Source: Arthrobacter bambusae
GTDB taxonomy: Bacteria; Actinomycetota; Actinomycetes; Actinomycetales; Micrococcaceae
Length of the DNA stretch: 64,000 nucleotides
Direction of reading: 5' to 3'
Assembly (NCBI RefSeq): GCF_030812595.1
Contig: NZ_JAUSSZ010000007.1
Location: forward strand, 124,001-188,000
The notes under the pieces were generated by a model. That model saw only the letters and a list, made by a program, of their open reading frames with translations. It was not told the origin of the DNA and ran no database searches. Each line of letters begins with the position of its first letter. Within the stretch, counting starts at the first letter, position 1. Position numbers and translations under genes: made by a program. Shown piece by piece: positions 38,026 to 45,115 of the stretch.

Positions 38026-38091
38026 ATGCGAAAGAAGCTATGCCATTCGGTTGAATGCGAAGAGAAAAGGGTGCATCCGAACGATGTCTGA
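38026..38091 (+). CDS. Possible 21-residue peptide upstream of the bacteriocin gene
   Basis: A short frame with ATG 38026 and a well-placed AGGGGA (38014-38019). The peptide is basic and acidic mixed, MRKKLCHSVECEEKRVHPND plus a final Val, with two Cys. No family is recognised. It could be a leader peptide, a small accessory protein or chance. The region also holds short dyads (CATTC-GGTT-GAATG, 38044-38057; CATC-CGAAC-GATG near 38073-38085), which may instead be regulator sites. Confidence 0.2.
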   Translation: MRKKLCHSVECEEKRVHPNDV

Positions 38092-38187
38092 GTCGATACG
38101 GAAGACGGTGTTCGAGGAGTGAGGTTGAGATGAATCCTAGTCAGTGGCGACAACAAGGTCGCACTGAGAGGAAGGAGAAGTGGGTCG

Positions 38188-38349
38188 ATGCCTGCCATCA
38201 TTCTCGCTGTCATCAGGGCAGTCGCACATTTGGGTTCTCGTGCGGTCAACTGGGTGACGGCCAACTGGCGCACGATTCTGGACTGGCTCAACGCCGGCCG
38301 GACGATCGATTGGGTCGTTCGGCGGATCCGGGACATCATCGGGCTGTGA
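38188..38349 (+). CDS. Leaderless class II bacteriocin of the lacticin Q / aureocin A53 type
   Basis: A 53-codon gene with AAGGAG (38172-38177) 10 bases before ATG 38188 and TGA at 38347-38349. The C-terminal half reads ILDWLNAGRTIDWVV then RRIRDIIGL. From memory, lacticin Q has ILDWLNAGQAIDWVV at the same place and is also 53 residues; aureocin A53 (51 residues) has LEWLNVGPTLEWV. Also shared are an AVxW motif before the central loop (here AVNWVTANW) and the lack of any leader peptide or Cys. The peptide has 4 Trp, 7 Arg, no Lys and 3 Asp, so it is cationic and amphipathic. Such peptides act after export without processing and kill Gram-positive cells by membrane permeabilisation. Activity here is inferred. 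Confidence 0.88.
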   Translation: MPAIILAVIRAVAHLGSRAVNWVTANWRTILDWLNAGRTIDWVVRRIRDIIGL

Positions 38350-38353
38350 GCAG

Positions 38354-38399
38354 CGGGAAAGGGCGCGGCCAGCCCACGCGAGTCGCCCTTTCCCGTTTC
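38354..38399 (+). terminator. Hairpin between the bacteriocin gene and the export/immunity operon
   Basis: CGGGAAAGGGCG (38354-38365) pairs perfectly over 12 bases with CGCCCTTTCCCG (38384-38395) and is followed by TTTC. It starts 4 bases after the bacteriocin stop. The short T-run suggests partial termination, or mRNA 3'-end protection, giving more bacteriocin than downstream transcript. Confidence 0.75.
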
Positions 38400-38473
38400 A
38401 AACGACCCCGTGCGAGCAACCGACGCGCGATGACTGCAACGACCGTGACGGCCTGAGAGGGGCACAGCGAGGG

Positions 38474-38968
38474 ATGGTGAGGGTGGCGGAAACAGATGAT
38501 GCCGCAGGGACGTTCTCAGCATCGGTGAGCTCCCGCGCGGTGACAGTGTGGAATATTACCTCCGCGTGCACGGGGCTTACGGCTTGCGTCGTGCTGCTCG
38601 GCTTGCATCAGGTCATTCGAGGCGGCTGGCTTGCGACCGTACTCATTGTCTTGGCGGTGGTGACTGTTGTCTCGACGTTCGCTGAGTGCCTGATCGTCAA
38701 CCCGGGACGCGCCCGCACCTTCCGTTATCGCGTGGAGCGGCTGGGGCTGTCGATTGGTCAGGGCCGTTGGATTCGACGCGAGACGTTCGTGCCGAGGGCA
38801 CAGATTCTCTATGTCCGGCTTCGCCGCGGTCCCGTGCTGCGCAACTTTGGACTTGCAAGTGTGCACGTAGGTGTACTGGGCAGGGAGTTCATGGTTCCCT
38901 GCCTGGAAGAAAGGGATGCTGAACGACTGCGGGGAGCTTTGAAAAACGTCGATAGCGGAGCCGAGTGA
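38474..38968 (+). CDS. Membrane protein with bacterial PH domain (bPH2, YdbS/LnqC-like)
   Basis: A 164-residue protein with two membrane segments (about 24-45 and 52-75) followed by a bPH2-type beta domain (about 78-155) containing FRYRVERLGLSIGQGRWIRR and VPRAQILYVRLRRGPVLRNFGLA, a pattern typical of YdbS. In lacticin Q and aureocin A53 clusters two membrane PH-domain proteins lie between the structural gene and the ABC transporter and help in immunity/export. ATG 38474 follows AGCGAGGG. Its stop overlaps the next start (TGATG). Confidence 0.85.
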   Translation: MVRVAETDDAAGTFSASVSSRAVTVWNITSACTGLTACVVLLGLHQVIRGGWLATVLIVLAVVTVVSTFAECLIVNPGRARTFRYRVERLGLSIGQGRWIRRETFVPRAQILYVRLRRGPVLRNFGLASVHVGVLGREFMVPCLEERDAERLRGALKNVDSGAE

Positions 38969-40431
38969 TGCGCAATTCACCACTGTTGATGCTTGTCAGA
39001 CTCCTGAGGGGTCTGCCACAGTCTCTACTCATCATCGTCGGGCTGGTCTTCGCGATCTCCACGTTCGAAGGCGGAACTGCAGTGGTGTTGTGGGGGATCC
39101 TCGCATACTTCGTCTATACCCGGATCCATGTGATCTTCTACGACTACCTGGCGACCACGTGGGATGTACGGTCGGACGGCTTCCACTATCGACGAGGCCT
39201 CCTCTCGCGGGAGACCTTGACCCTCGCCCGCAACGACATCGCGAGCATCCACCTCTCGCAGGGCGGCCTGGACCGGCTATGGCAGCTGTTTGAGGTGCGG
39301 GTCCAGAGTACTGCGGGAGGACGCGCCAGCCTGCTTCTGCACGCGGTCACACGTGATCAAGTCGATGAGATTGCACGAGTCTGCGGTGTTCATCCGACCC
39401 TGAAGGCCAAGGATGTCAGTGCAGCCGTAGGGTCCGGCCTGCATGAGCCGCCTGAAGGCGTTACTGAAACGCCGTCCGTGGTGACGAGTGCGGTTTCGCT
39501 TCGGAACGCGGACTACTGGCTTATATCCCTCACCTATGGCAAGTACATGCTTCTCATTCCGGTGCTTTGGTCGTTGATCTCGCGGATCAGCGGGAACACT
39601 GGTTTCGCTCAGCTTGAGTGGACTGTAGAGCAATGGCGGGCCCATCCGGGCCTTGCGCTGGCCGCGACGCCCTTGATACTTGCCGCCAGCGTTGCCTACG
39701 GCGCATTGGTGGCCTATCTGAAATATGCGAAGATGCTCGTCCGCGTGGAACACGACTCTGACGGCATCCTGAAGATGAAGGTATCGCGCGGGCTGATATC
39801 TACCGTGGATCATTCCATTTGCGTCGACCGAATCGATGCACTGGAAATGCGGCAAAACGTCGCGATGCGGGTGTTTGGGCGACACTCGCTCCGGGTGATC
39901 GTGCGGGGTCAGGGGTCCGGAAGCGCGAGCCGTACAGTTGTGATCCCGGTTGGCCGCCACTCAGACATCGACGCATTCGTGGTGCAGTACCTCCCGCGAC
40001 TCCGCATCGCCAGCCGCGTTGAGGTCGCCAGCATGCACCCGCTCCTGGGATGGGGCGCGGGTTTGATGGTCGGAGGAGCCGTGGCGGGCTCGCTTGCGGC
40101 TCTGCTTTCACTTCCGGGTGCCGTCGCGATCACGGCTTTGGTAGTCATCGCGACCGCAGTGGCACAACTGGCGGTTAAGCGCGCTGATTTCTCCGGTGAG
40201 AGCCGGTTATGGCTAGTGAGGTCGGGGGTGCTTGGCACTAAGGCGTGGGTGCTCCCCTCAACAAGTCCCACCTCGACGGCGGTCTACGGCACCGCGTCCG
40301 GATGGCGTTTCTGCGTGCTCGCGTTCCGAGTCGGCGGCACAGTGCCGCGGACGATCAGAGCGTTCCTCCGGGGCCAAGGTCACGCGACTTTGATGGAAGC
40401 GCTCTCACGAGTCCAAGTGCGCGCATCATGA
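38968..40431 (+). CDS. Large membrane PH-domain protein (YdbT/LnqD-like)
   Basis: A 487-residue protein with repeated units of paired membrane segments plus a bPH2 domain. The first pair is at about 14-50 and the first PH domain has TTWDVRSDGFHYRRGLLSRE. The second pair (about 180-260) is followed by ILKMKVSRGLISTVDHSICV and RQNVAMRVFGRHSLRVIVRG. A third pair (about 355-395) leads to a final PH-like part (LWLVRSGVLGTKAWVLP). This is the YdbT architecture. It lies in the bacteriocin operon with the small PH protein; the ABC ATPase start overlaps its stop (ATGA). Confidence 0.85.
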   Translation: MRNSPLLMLVRLLRGLPQSLLIIVGLVFAISTFEGGTAVVLWGILAYFVYTRIHVIFYDYLATTWDVRSDGFHYRRGLLSRETLTLARNDIASIHLSQGGLDRLWQLFEVRVQSTAGGRASLLLHAVTRDQVDEIARVCGVHPTLKAKDVSAAVGSGLHEPPEGVTETPSVVTSAVSLRNADYWLISLTYGKYMLLIPVLWSLISRISGNTGFAQLEWTVEQWRAHPGLALAATPLILAASVAYGALVAYLKYAKMLVRVEHDSDGILKMKVSRGLISTVDHSICVDRIDALEMRQNVAMRVFGRHSLRVIVRGQGSGSASRTVVIPVGRHSDIDAFVVQYLPRLRIASRVEVASMHPLLGWGAGLMVGGAVAGSLAALLSLPGAVAITALVVIATAVAQLAVKRADFSGESRLWLVRSGVLGTKAWVLPSTSPTSTAVYGTASGWRFCVLAFRVGGTVPRTIRAFLRGQGHATLMEALSRVQVRAS

Positions 40432-41327
40432 TCGAAGTGATTGGACTCACGAAGTCATACGGCGGAAAGACACGGGTCGATGACGTTACTTTCAGCGTCG
40501 ACGACGGCCGCATCGTCGGCTTCATCGGGCCTAACGGCGCTGGCAAGACCACCACGATGCGAACCGCCCTCGGCCTTGAGAAGCCCGATTCGGGACGGGC
40601 CTTGTTCGACGGCCGCCCGTACGGGGAGCTTCCCAATCCACGCCAGAGCGTTGGGGCGGTCCTCGACGCCGGGGCGTTGATCCCTGACCTCCGCGCGATC
40701 GAGCTCCTCCGGTACTGCGCAAGAATTCAAGGCGTGAACAAGGCCCGGGCCGAACGGGTGCTGGACGTGGTCGACCTCGGTGAGGGGCGCCGACGGAGGG
40801 TGCGCGAGCTTTCCCTTGGCATGAGGCAGCGTCTCGCGCTCGCCGCAGCCATCATGGGCAACCCTGGCAACTACGTCCTCGATGAGCCGCTCAACGGTCT
40901 TGACCCGTCCGGTATACAGTGGCTGCGCCACCTGCTCCTCCAACTTCGTGATGCTGGATCCGCGATACTGCTTTCATCGCACATCATCACAGAACTTGAG
41001 CTCGTAGCTGACGACGTCGTACTGATCAGCGACGGCGTGCTCAAACTCCGAAGCAGCCTTGCCGACCTCGCACGTGGAGCCGGGGCGCGTGTCCGCGTCA
41101 TAACCGAGGACGCCGACACCCTCGTCGCGGTCGCAAAGAGGAGCGGCGGCGCCATCGTCGAAGCAAACGGTCGCGCCGTGGTCATCGCAGGCCTGACAGC
41201 GCGTGAGGTGTTCTCCCTTGCGGCCATGCATGGGGTTGTGTTGGACGAACTTCGCACCGAGAGCGTCTCACTCGACGATGTGTATCGGCGGATAGTCGAC
41301 ACTAAAGTCGAAGGAGAGGTCCATTGA
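40428..41327 (+). CDS. ABC transporter ATP-binding protein (bacteriocin export/immunity)
   Basis: A 299-residue ATPase. ATG 40428 overlaps the preceding stop; a longer frame upstream is not part of the family. Walker A GPNGAGKTTT (about 36-45), signature ELSLGMRQRLALAAAIMGNP, Walker B YVLDEPLNGLDPSG and switch His in LLSSHIITELE. The C-terminal 90 residues are a poorly conserved extension, as in antimicrobial-peptide self-protection ATPases. With the next permease it should correspond to LnqE/LnqF-like transporters that secrete the leaderless peptide and protect the producer. Confidence 0.92.
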   Translation: MIEVIGLTKSYGGKTRVDDVTFSVDDGRIVGFIGPNGAGKTTTMRTALGLEKPDSGRALFDGRPYGELPNPRQSVGAVLDAGALIPDLRAIELLRYCARIQGVNKARAERVLDVVDLGEGRRRRVRELSLGMRQRLALAAAIMGNPGNYVLDEPLNGLDPSGIQWLRHLLLQLRDAGSAILLSSHIITELELVADDVVLISDGVLKLRSSLADLARGAGARVRVITEDADTLVAVAKRSGGAIVEANGRAVVIAGLTAREVFSLAAMHGVVLDELRTESVSLDDVYRRIVDTKVEGEVH

Positions 41328-42115
41328 GGATGCTGCGCCCACTCGTCCGAATCGCTCGCCAGCAAGGCGCGCAACGGCCAAGCGAGCTCGTGTTTGCAGA
41401 GACGGCCCGGATCATCCGGACCCGCCCGTCCATGGTCTTGCTGTTGCTGGGAACAGCCGTGCCACTGGCGCTCGGCGTTGGCCAGGCGATCTATCGGAAG
41501 GTGTCGTCGCCGGCACCGGATCTGGAGGGCATCGCAACCGCCGGGGCCGACATCTTCGCATTCGTGGCAGCCTTGACGGCGGCCATCGGCGTTGGCAGGG
41601 ACTACCAGACGGGGGCGATCGGCTTCCGAATGCTGCTCATCCCGCGCCGCGGACGGCTGCTTGCAGCGAGTGCACTTGGGCACAGCGGGGTTGCTGCAGC
41701 AATTGCGTTGCTCGCCATGCTCATTGTCGGCGTGTTCGCTACCGTGTTCGGTGGGACTTCCGCGCCCTTTTCTGCTGACTCCGTCGCCGCAATAGGGCGT
41801 TCGATAGCTGCGGTTGCACTCGTTTCATGCTTCGGTGCAGGGCTCGGATACGCCGTGCGCTCAGCGACCGTCGCGGCAATCGTGATCATTACCCTTTTTT
41901 GGCTTGCTCCGATCACGCTCCTCATCGCCGGGATGAGTGGAGTCCCGGGCGCCGCGTCAGTAGCGAATATCACCCTCGGGATACTGGTGGGGCAAGCCGT
42001 CAGCGCAACTCCCGAGCTTGGCGGCAACCTTGGGCCCTGGGGAGCGCTCCTTCTTCTTGTGATCTGGTCGAGCGGAGTTCTTCTTCTCGCGGCCCTGCGA
42101 TTGAAAGGAAAGTGA
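41324..42115 (+). CDS. ABC-2-like transporter permease (bacteriocin export/immunity)
   Basis: A 263-residue protein with about six membrane segments (near 38-58, 70-90, 115-140, 155-180, 185-205, 235-258) and the charged start RIARQQGAQRPSELVFAETARI. TTG 41324 overlaps the ATPase stop and has AAGGAG at 41311-41316; ATG 41330 is the alternative. Low sequence conservation is usual for such permeases. Pairing with the ATPase upstream is shown by the overlap. Confidence 0.85.
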   Translation: MRMLRPLVRIARQQGAQRPSELVFAETARIIRTRPSMVLLLLGTAVPLALGVGQAIYRKVSSPAPDLEGIATAGADIFAFVAALTAAIGVGRDYQTGAIGFRMLLIPRRGRLLAASALGHSGVAAAIALLAMLIVGVFATVFGGTSAPFSADSVAAIGRSIAAVALVSCFGAGLGYAVRSATVAAIVIITLFWLAPITLLIAGMSGVPGAASVANITLGILVGQAVSATPELGGNLGPWGALLLLVIWSSGVLLLAALRLKGK

Positions 42116-42119
42116 TCCC

Positions 42120-42365
42120 ATGTCCAACAAAAGCCGATCGTGGCTTTGGTTCCTTGTGCCCACGCTGGTGGCGACAGTGCTCGTTATCGCCATCAGCATC
42201 CCGGGACTCGAGGGTGCCCGGCAAGAAATCGGTGCTGATTCCCTGGTGATTCCAATCGTGGCCATGCTCATCCTCGCAGTCGTTGCCGGCTCGGTTTTGG
42301 GGCTCACCGTGCTGGGCCTTCGACATCTCGTACGGCCGCGTTCTGTCGCTCGAACCCTGGACTAG
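42120..42365 (+). CDS. Small membrane protein, last gene of the bacteriocin operon
   Basis: An 81-residue protein with two membrane segments (about 8-26 and 43-68) and a basic C-terminus (RHLVRPRSVARTLD). ATG 42120 follows AAAGGAAAG and is 4 bases after the permease stop. No family is recognised; position suggests an immunity or transport accessory protein. Confidence 0.75.
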   Translation: MSNKSRSWLWFLVPTLVATVLVIAISIPGLEGARQEIGADSLVIPIVAMLILAVVAGSVLGLTVLGLRHLVRPRSVARTLD

Positions 42366-42415
42366 GGGGAATCCGAGGGACCACCCGGCCCGCACCGCCC
42401 GGTAGGGTTAAGGCC

Positions 42416-43174
42416 ATGACCGAACAACTTGCTGTCGCCGTGCTGGGCGCCCACGGGCGCATGGGAATCGAAGCCGTCAAGGCGGTCGAGGCAGCCGCTG
42501 ACCTGAAGCTCGTTGCGGCACTTGGCCGCGGCGATTCCCTTGATACCCTGCTCGACGTCGGCGCCAAGTACGTCGTCGACCTGACCGTTCCGGACAGCAC
42601 CGAAGCGAACGTCCGTTTCGCGGTCGAACACGGCATGCATGCGGTCGTCGGCACTACGGGCTGGGACGCGGCACGCCTCGCAGACTTGCGGCAGCTGCTT
42701 GCCGCGAACCCGGAGTCCGGTGTCCTGATCGCGCCCAACTTCGCCCTTGGCTCCGTGCTCGCCTCGGCCTTTGCCGCCAAGGCCTCCAAGTACTTCGAAT
42801 CGGTGGAGATCATCGAGCTCCACCACCCGAACAAGGTGGACGCGCCTTCGGGCACTGCCGTCCGGACGGCCCAGCTTATCGCCGCCGCCCGCGATGAAGC
42901 CGGCGTCCCGGCCAGCCCGGATGCCACGAACACGGCCCTCGACGGTGCCCGCGGTTGCGATGTTGACGGCGTCCGCGTCCACAGCGTCCGTCTGCGCGGC
43001 CTCGTGGCACACCAGGAGGTGCTCCTCGGTGGCCCGGGAGAGCAGCTGACCATCCGCCACGATTCCTTCGACCGGGCGTCCTTCATGCCCGGCGTGTTGC
43101 TGGGACTGCGCAAGGTTGCGTCCCACCCCGGCCTGACCGTCGGCCTGGACGGCTATCTGGACCTGGGGCTGTAG
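42416..43174 (+). CDS. dapB: 4-hydroxy-tetrahydrodipicolinate reductase
   Basis: A 252-residue enzyme of the lysine/diaminopimelate pathway. The Rossmann start AVLGAHGRMGIEAVKAV (NAD(P)H binding), VVGTTGWD, APNFALGSVL and the substrate motif ELHHPNKVDAPSGTA (about 136-150, with catalytic His and Lys) are all present. ATG 42416. Confidence 0.97.
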   Translation: MTEQLAVAVLGAHGRMGIEAVKAVEAAADLKLVAALGRGDSLDTLLDVGAKYVVDLTVPDSTEANVRFAVEHGMHAVVGTTGWDAARLADLRQLLAANPESGVLIAPNFALGSVLASAFAAKASKYFESVEIIELHHPNKVDAPSGTAVRTAQLIAAARDEAGVPASPDATNTALDGARGCDVDGVRVHSVRLRGLVAHQEVLLGGPGEQLTIRHDSFDRASFMPGVLLGLRKVASHPGLTVGLDGYLDLGL

Positions 43175-43178
43175 GCGC

Positions 43179-43667
43179 ATGGGCTCGCTCTGGAACGGAT
43201 TCAAGGAGAACCGCACCAAGATCTGGGTGGGTGCCGTCACCCTGTTGTTGGTTCTCTACCTCGTGGTCACCTTCGAACGCTCGATCCTCCTGCTCGGTGA
43301 CGCGAACCTGGTGGCCAAGGGAATCGGCGCTGCCTACCTGGTGCTTCCGATCATTGGAGCGTGGGCATTGATCCGCGAGCTAGTGTTCGGCGCACGCACG
43401 GAGAAGATGGCGAAGGTGCTCGAAGCCGAAGGCGGGCTGCCGGTGGACAACTTGCCCCGCACGCCCGGAGGCCGCATCGTGCGTGCGGCCGCGGATGCCG
43501 AGTTCGAGAAGTACCGTCTCGAGGCCGAGGCCGCCCCTGAAGACTGGCGCTCCTGGTTCCGGCTCAGCTGCGCGTACGATGCCGCGGGCGACCGCAAGCG
43601 CGCGAGGGCATCCATGCGCGACGCCGTACGCCTCTTCCGGACAGAGCCCACCTCAGCGGAGCGGTAG
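43179..43667 (+). CDS. Membrane protein with TPR-like C-terminus
   Basis: A 162-residue protein with two membrane segments (about 16-33 and 46-66) and a soluble helical C-terminus (about 75-160) ending in a single TPR-like hairpin (EDWRSWFRLSCAYDAAGDRKRARASM shown in part: WRSWFRLSCAYDAAGDRKRA). It begins 4 bases after dapB and is probably co-transcribed. Conserved unknown in Arthrobacter relatives. Confidence 0.75.
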   Translation: MGSLWNGFKENRTKIWVGAVTLLLVLYLVVTFERSILLLGDANLVAKGIGAAYLVLPIIGAWALIRELVFGARTEKMAKVLEAEGGLPVDNLPRTPGGRIVRAAADAEFEKYRLEAEAAPEDWRSWFRLSCAYDAAGDRKRARASMRDAVRLFRTEPTSAER

Positions 43668-43698
43668 CGGCTGTCGCGCCCGGGTAAACACCTTGTAT

Positions 43699-43714
43699 TC
43701 GAATATATGTTCGA
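43699..43714. promoter_or_regulatory. LexA-type SOS box
   Basis: TCGAATATATGTTCGA (43699-43714) matches the actinobacterial LexA box TCGAAC-N4-GTTCGA with one difference, within a longer dyad (TATTCGAA-N6-TTCGAATA, 43696-43717). It lies 14 bases before the ATG of the next gene. The recA-promoter box at 52440 is nearly the same sequence. Confidence 0.75.
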
Positions 43715-43727
43715 ATAGCATGGCTGC

Positions 43728-44090
43728 ATGAACGATCCTTCGAAGCGGCCGGACGGCTATCCCCAAGGCCTGGATGGGCCCATGAAGGCGATGAGCCCGG
43801 GCGTCGTCGATTTCCTCTTCCGGCAGCTCGTTACAGGGGAGCCGCCTGAAGATGTGCAGTGGAGGCGCGAGGGAACTGTCCTCGGCGAACAGCAGCCGGG
43901 CGCCGAACTCGCCAGGCGGCTCGCGGAGACGGACCTTGAATCGTTGACCCCGGTTGAATTGTTCGATTACGTGCGGGCTGCCCAGCGCTTGGGGGCGTGG
44001 GCGGACCGCTTGCGGGAGTCCGCGGTGGCCCGGTATTGCTCGCCGGAGATGCCGTCGAGGCCCGGGCGGCGCAGCGACGCTTCGGCCTGA
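43728..44090 (+). pseudogene. Truncated DUF222/HNH-endonuclease-like gene (N-terminal remnant)
   Basis: A 120-residue frame. LESLTPVELFDYVRAAQRLGAWADRLRESAVARY (shown here in part: LTPVELFDYVRAAQRLGAWA, about 73-92) looks like the start of the DUF222 region of 13E12-type HNH endonucleases, which are usually several hundred residues long. The frame stops after VARYCSPEM plus a short basic tail, without the rest of DUF222 or the HNH motif, and I find no continuation downstream. A small intact protein is possible. It sits behind a LexA-type box and between dapB and dapA. Confidence 0.55.
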
Positions 44091-44176
44091 GGCCTCGCTC
44101 CCATTTCGTTGAATTTGACGACAATCACGCGGGCCCCATTCTCCTAACCCGAGGATGACAGGGTAACGTTTTTCGT

Positions 44177-45088
44177 ATGTCTGACTCTCGTGCGAACGTT
44201 CCTGCTCTCGGTACCCTTCTGACCGCCATGGTCACCCCGTTTACCAAAGACGGCGAAGTTGACTACAAGCAGGCAGCGGAACTGGCAGTCAAGCTTGTTG
44301 ACGACGGCTGTGATGGCTTGGTGGTCACCGGAACAACCGGGGAGACGTCCACGCTCACCGATGAGGAAAACCTCGGCATGTTCCGCGCCGTGAAGGAAGC
44401 CGTGGGCGGGCGCGCGGCAATCATCGCGGGAACGGGAACCAATGACACCGCGCACTCGGTGCACCTTTCCCAGGAAGCCGCCAAGCTCGGCGTCGACGGA
44501 CTCTTGATCGTCACCCCGTACTACAACAAGCCGAGCCAGGCCGGCGTCAAGGCACACTTCGAGACCATTGCGTCCGCTACCGAACTTCCCGTCATGCTCT
44601 ATGACATTCCCGGGCGTTCCTCCATTCAGATCGCACCGGAAACCATGATTGGCTTGGCTGCCCACCCCAACATCGTTGCGGTCAAGGATGCCAAAGCCGA
44701 CTTCGCTGCCGCCACCCGGGTCATGGCGGAAACCGACCTCCTTTTCTACTCGGGGGACGACGGCCTGACCCTGCAGTGGATGGCCATGGGTGCGGTGGGC
44801 CTGATTGGCGTCACCACCCACGTTGTCACGCGCCGTTTCCGTGAACTCATCGACGCCGTCAACGCGAACGACCTTGGCACGGCACGCAAGATCAACTTCG
44901 ATCTCGAGCCCGTGATCCGTGCAACCATGACCAGGGTCCAAGGCGCCGTCTCCGCCAAACAAATTCTTAAATGGCAGGGAGTCCTGCCCAACTCGGTTGT
45001 CCGCTTGCCCCTCGTGGAGCCGGACGCCGCCGAGATCGCAATCATCCGCGAGGACTTGGCGGAAGCTGGAATGGACTTCACTGTCTAG
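44177..45088 (+). CDS. dapA: 4-hydroxy-tetrahydrodipicolinate synthase
   Basis: A 303-residue aldolase-like enzyme that condenses pyruvate with aspartate semialdehyde. GTTGETSTLTDEE (about 53-65), YYNKPSQAG (active-site Tyr), YDIPGRSSIQI and the Schiff-base lysine in NIVAVKDAKAD (about 173) identify it. ATG 44177. Downstream of dapB but separated from it by two other genes. Confidence 0.97.
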   Translation: MSDSRANVPALGTLLTAMVTPFTKDGEVDYKQAAELAVKLVDDGCDGLVVTGTTGETSTLTDEENLGMFRAVKEAVGGRAAIIAGTGTNDTAHSVHLSQEAAKLGVDGLLIVTPYYNKPSQAGVKAHFETIASATELPVMLYDIPGRSSIQIAPETMIGLAAHPNIVAVKDAKADFAAATRVMAETDLLFYSGDDGLTLQWMAMGAVGLIGVTTHVVTRRFRELIDAVNANDLGTARKINFDLEPVIRATMTRVQGAVSAKQILKWQGVLPNSVVRLPLVEPDAAEIAIIREDLAEAGMDFTV

Positions 45089-45115
45089 AACGATTCCGCC
45101 GGAAAGTAGCGAATT

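Noticed and set aside
38055..38456. A 133-codon forward frame covering the bacteriocin gene
   Set aside because: Its product is very basic with no recognisable fold, has no good start, and overlaps the bacteriocin gene in another frame. The 53-codon frame explains the region better.
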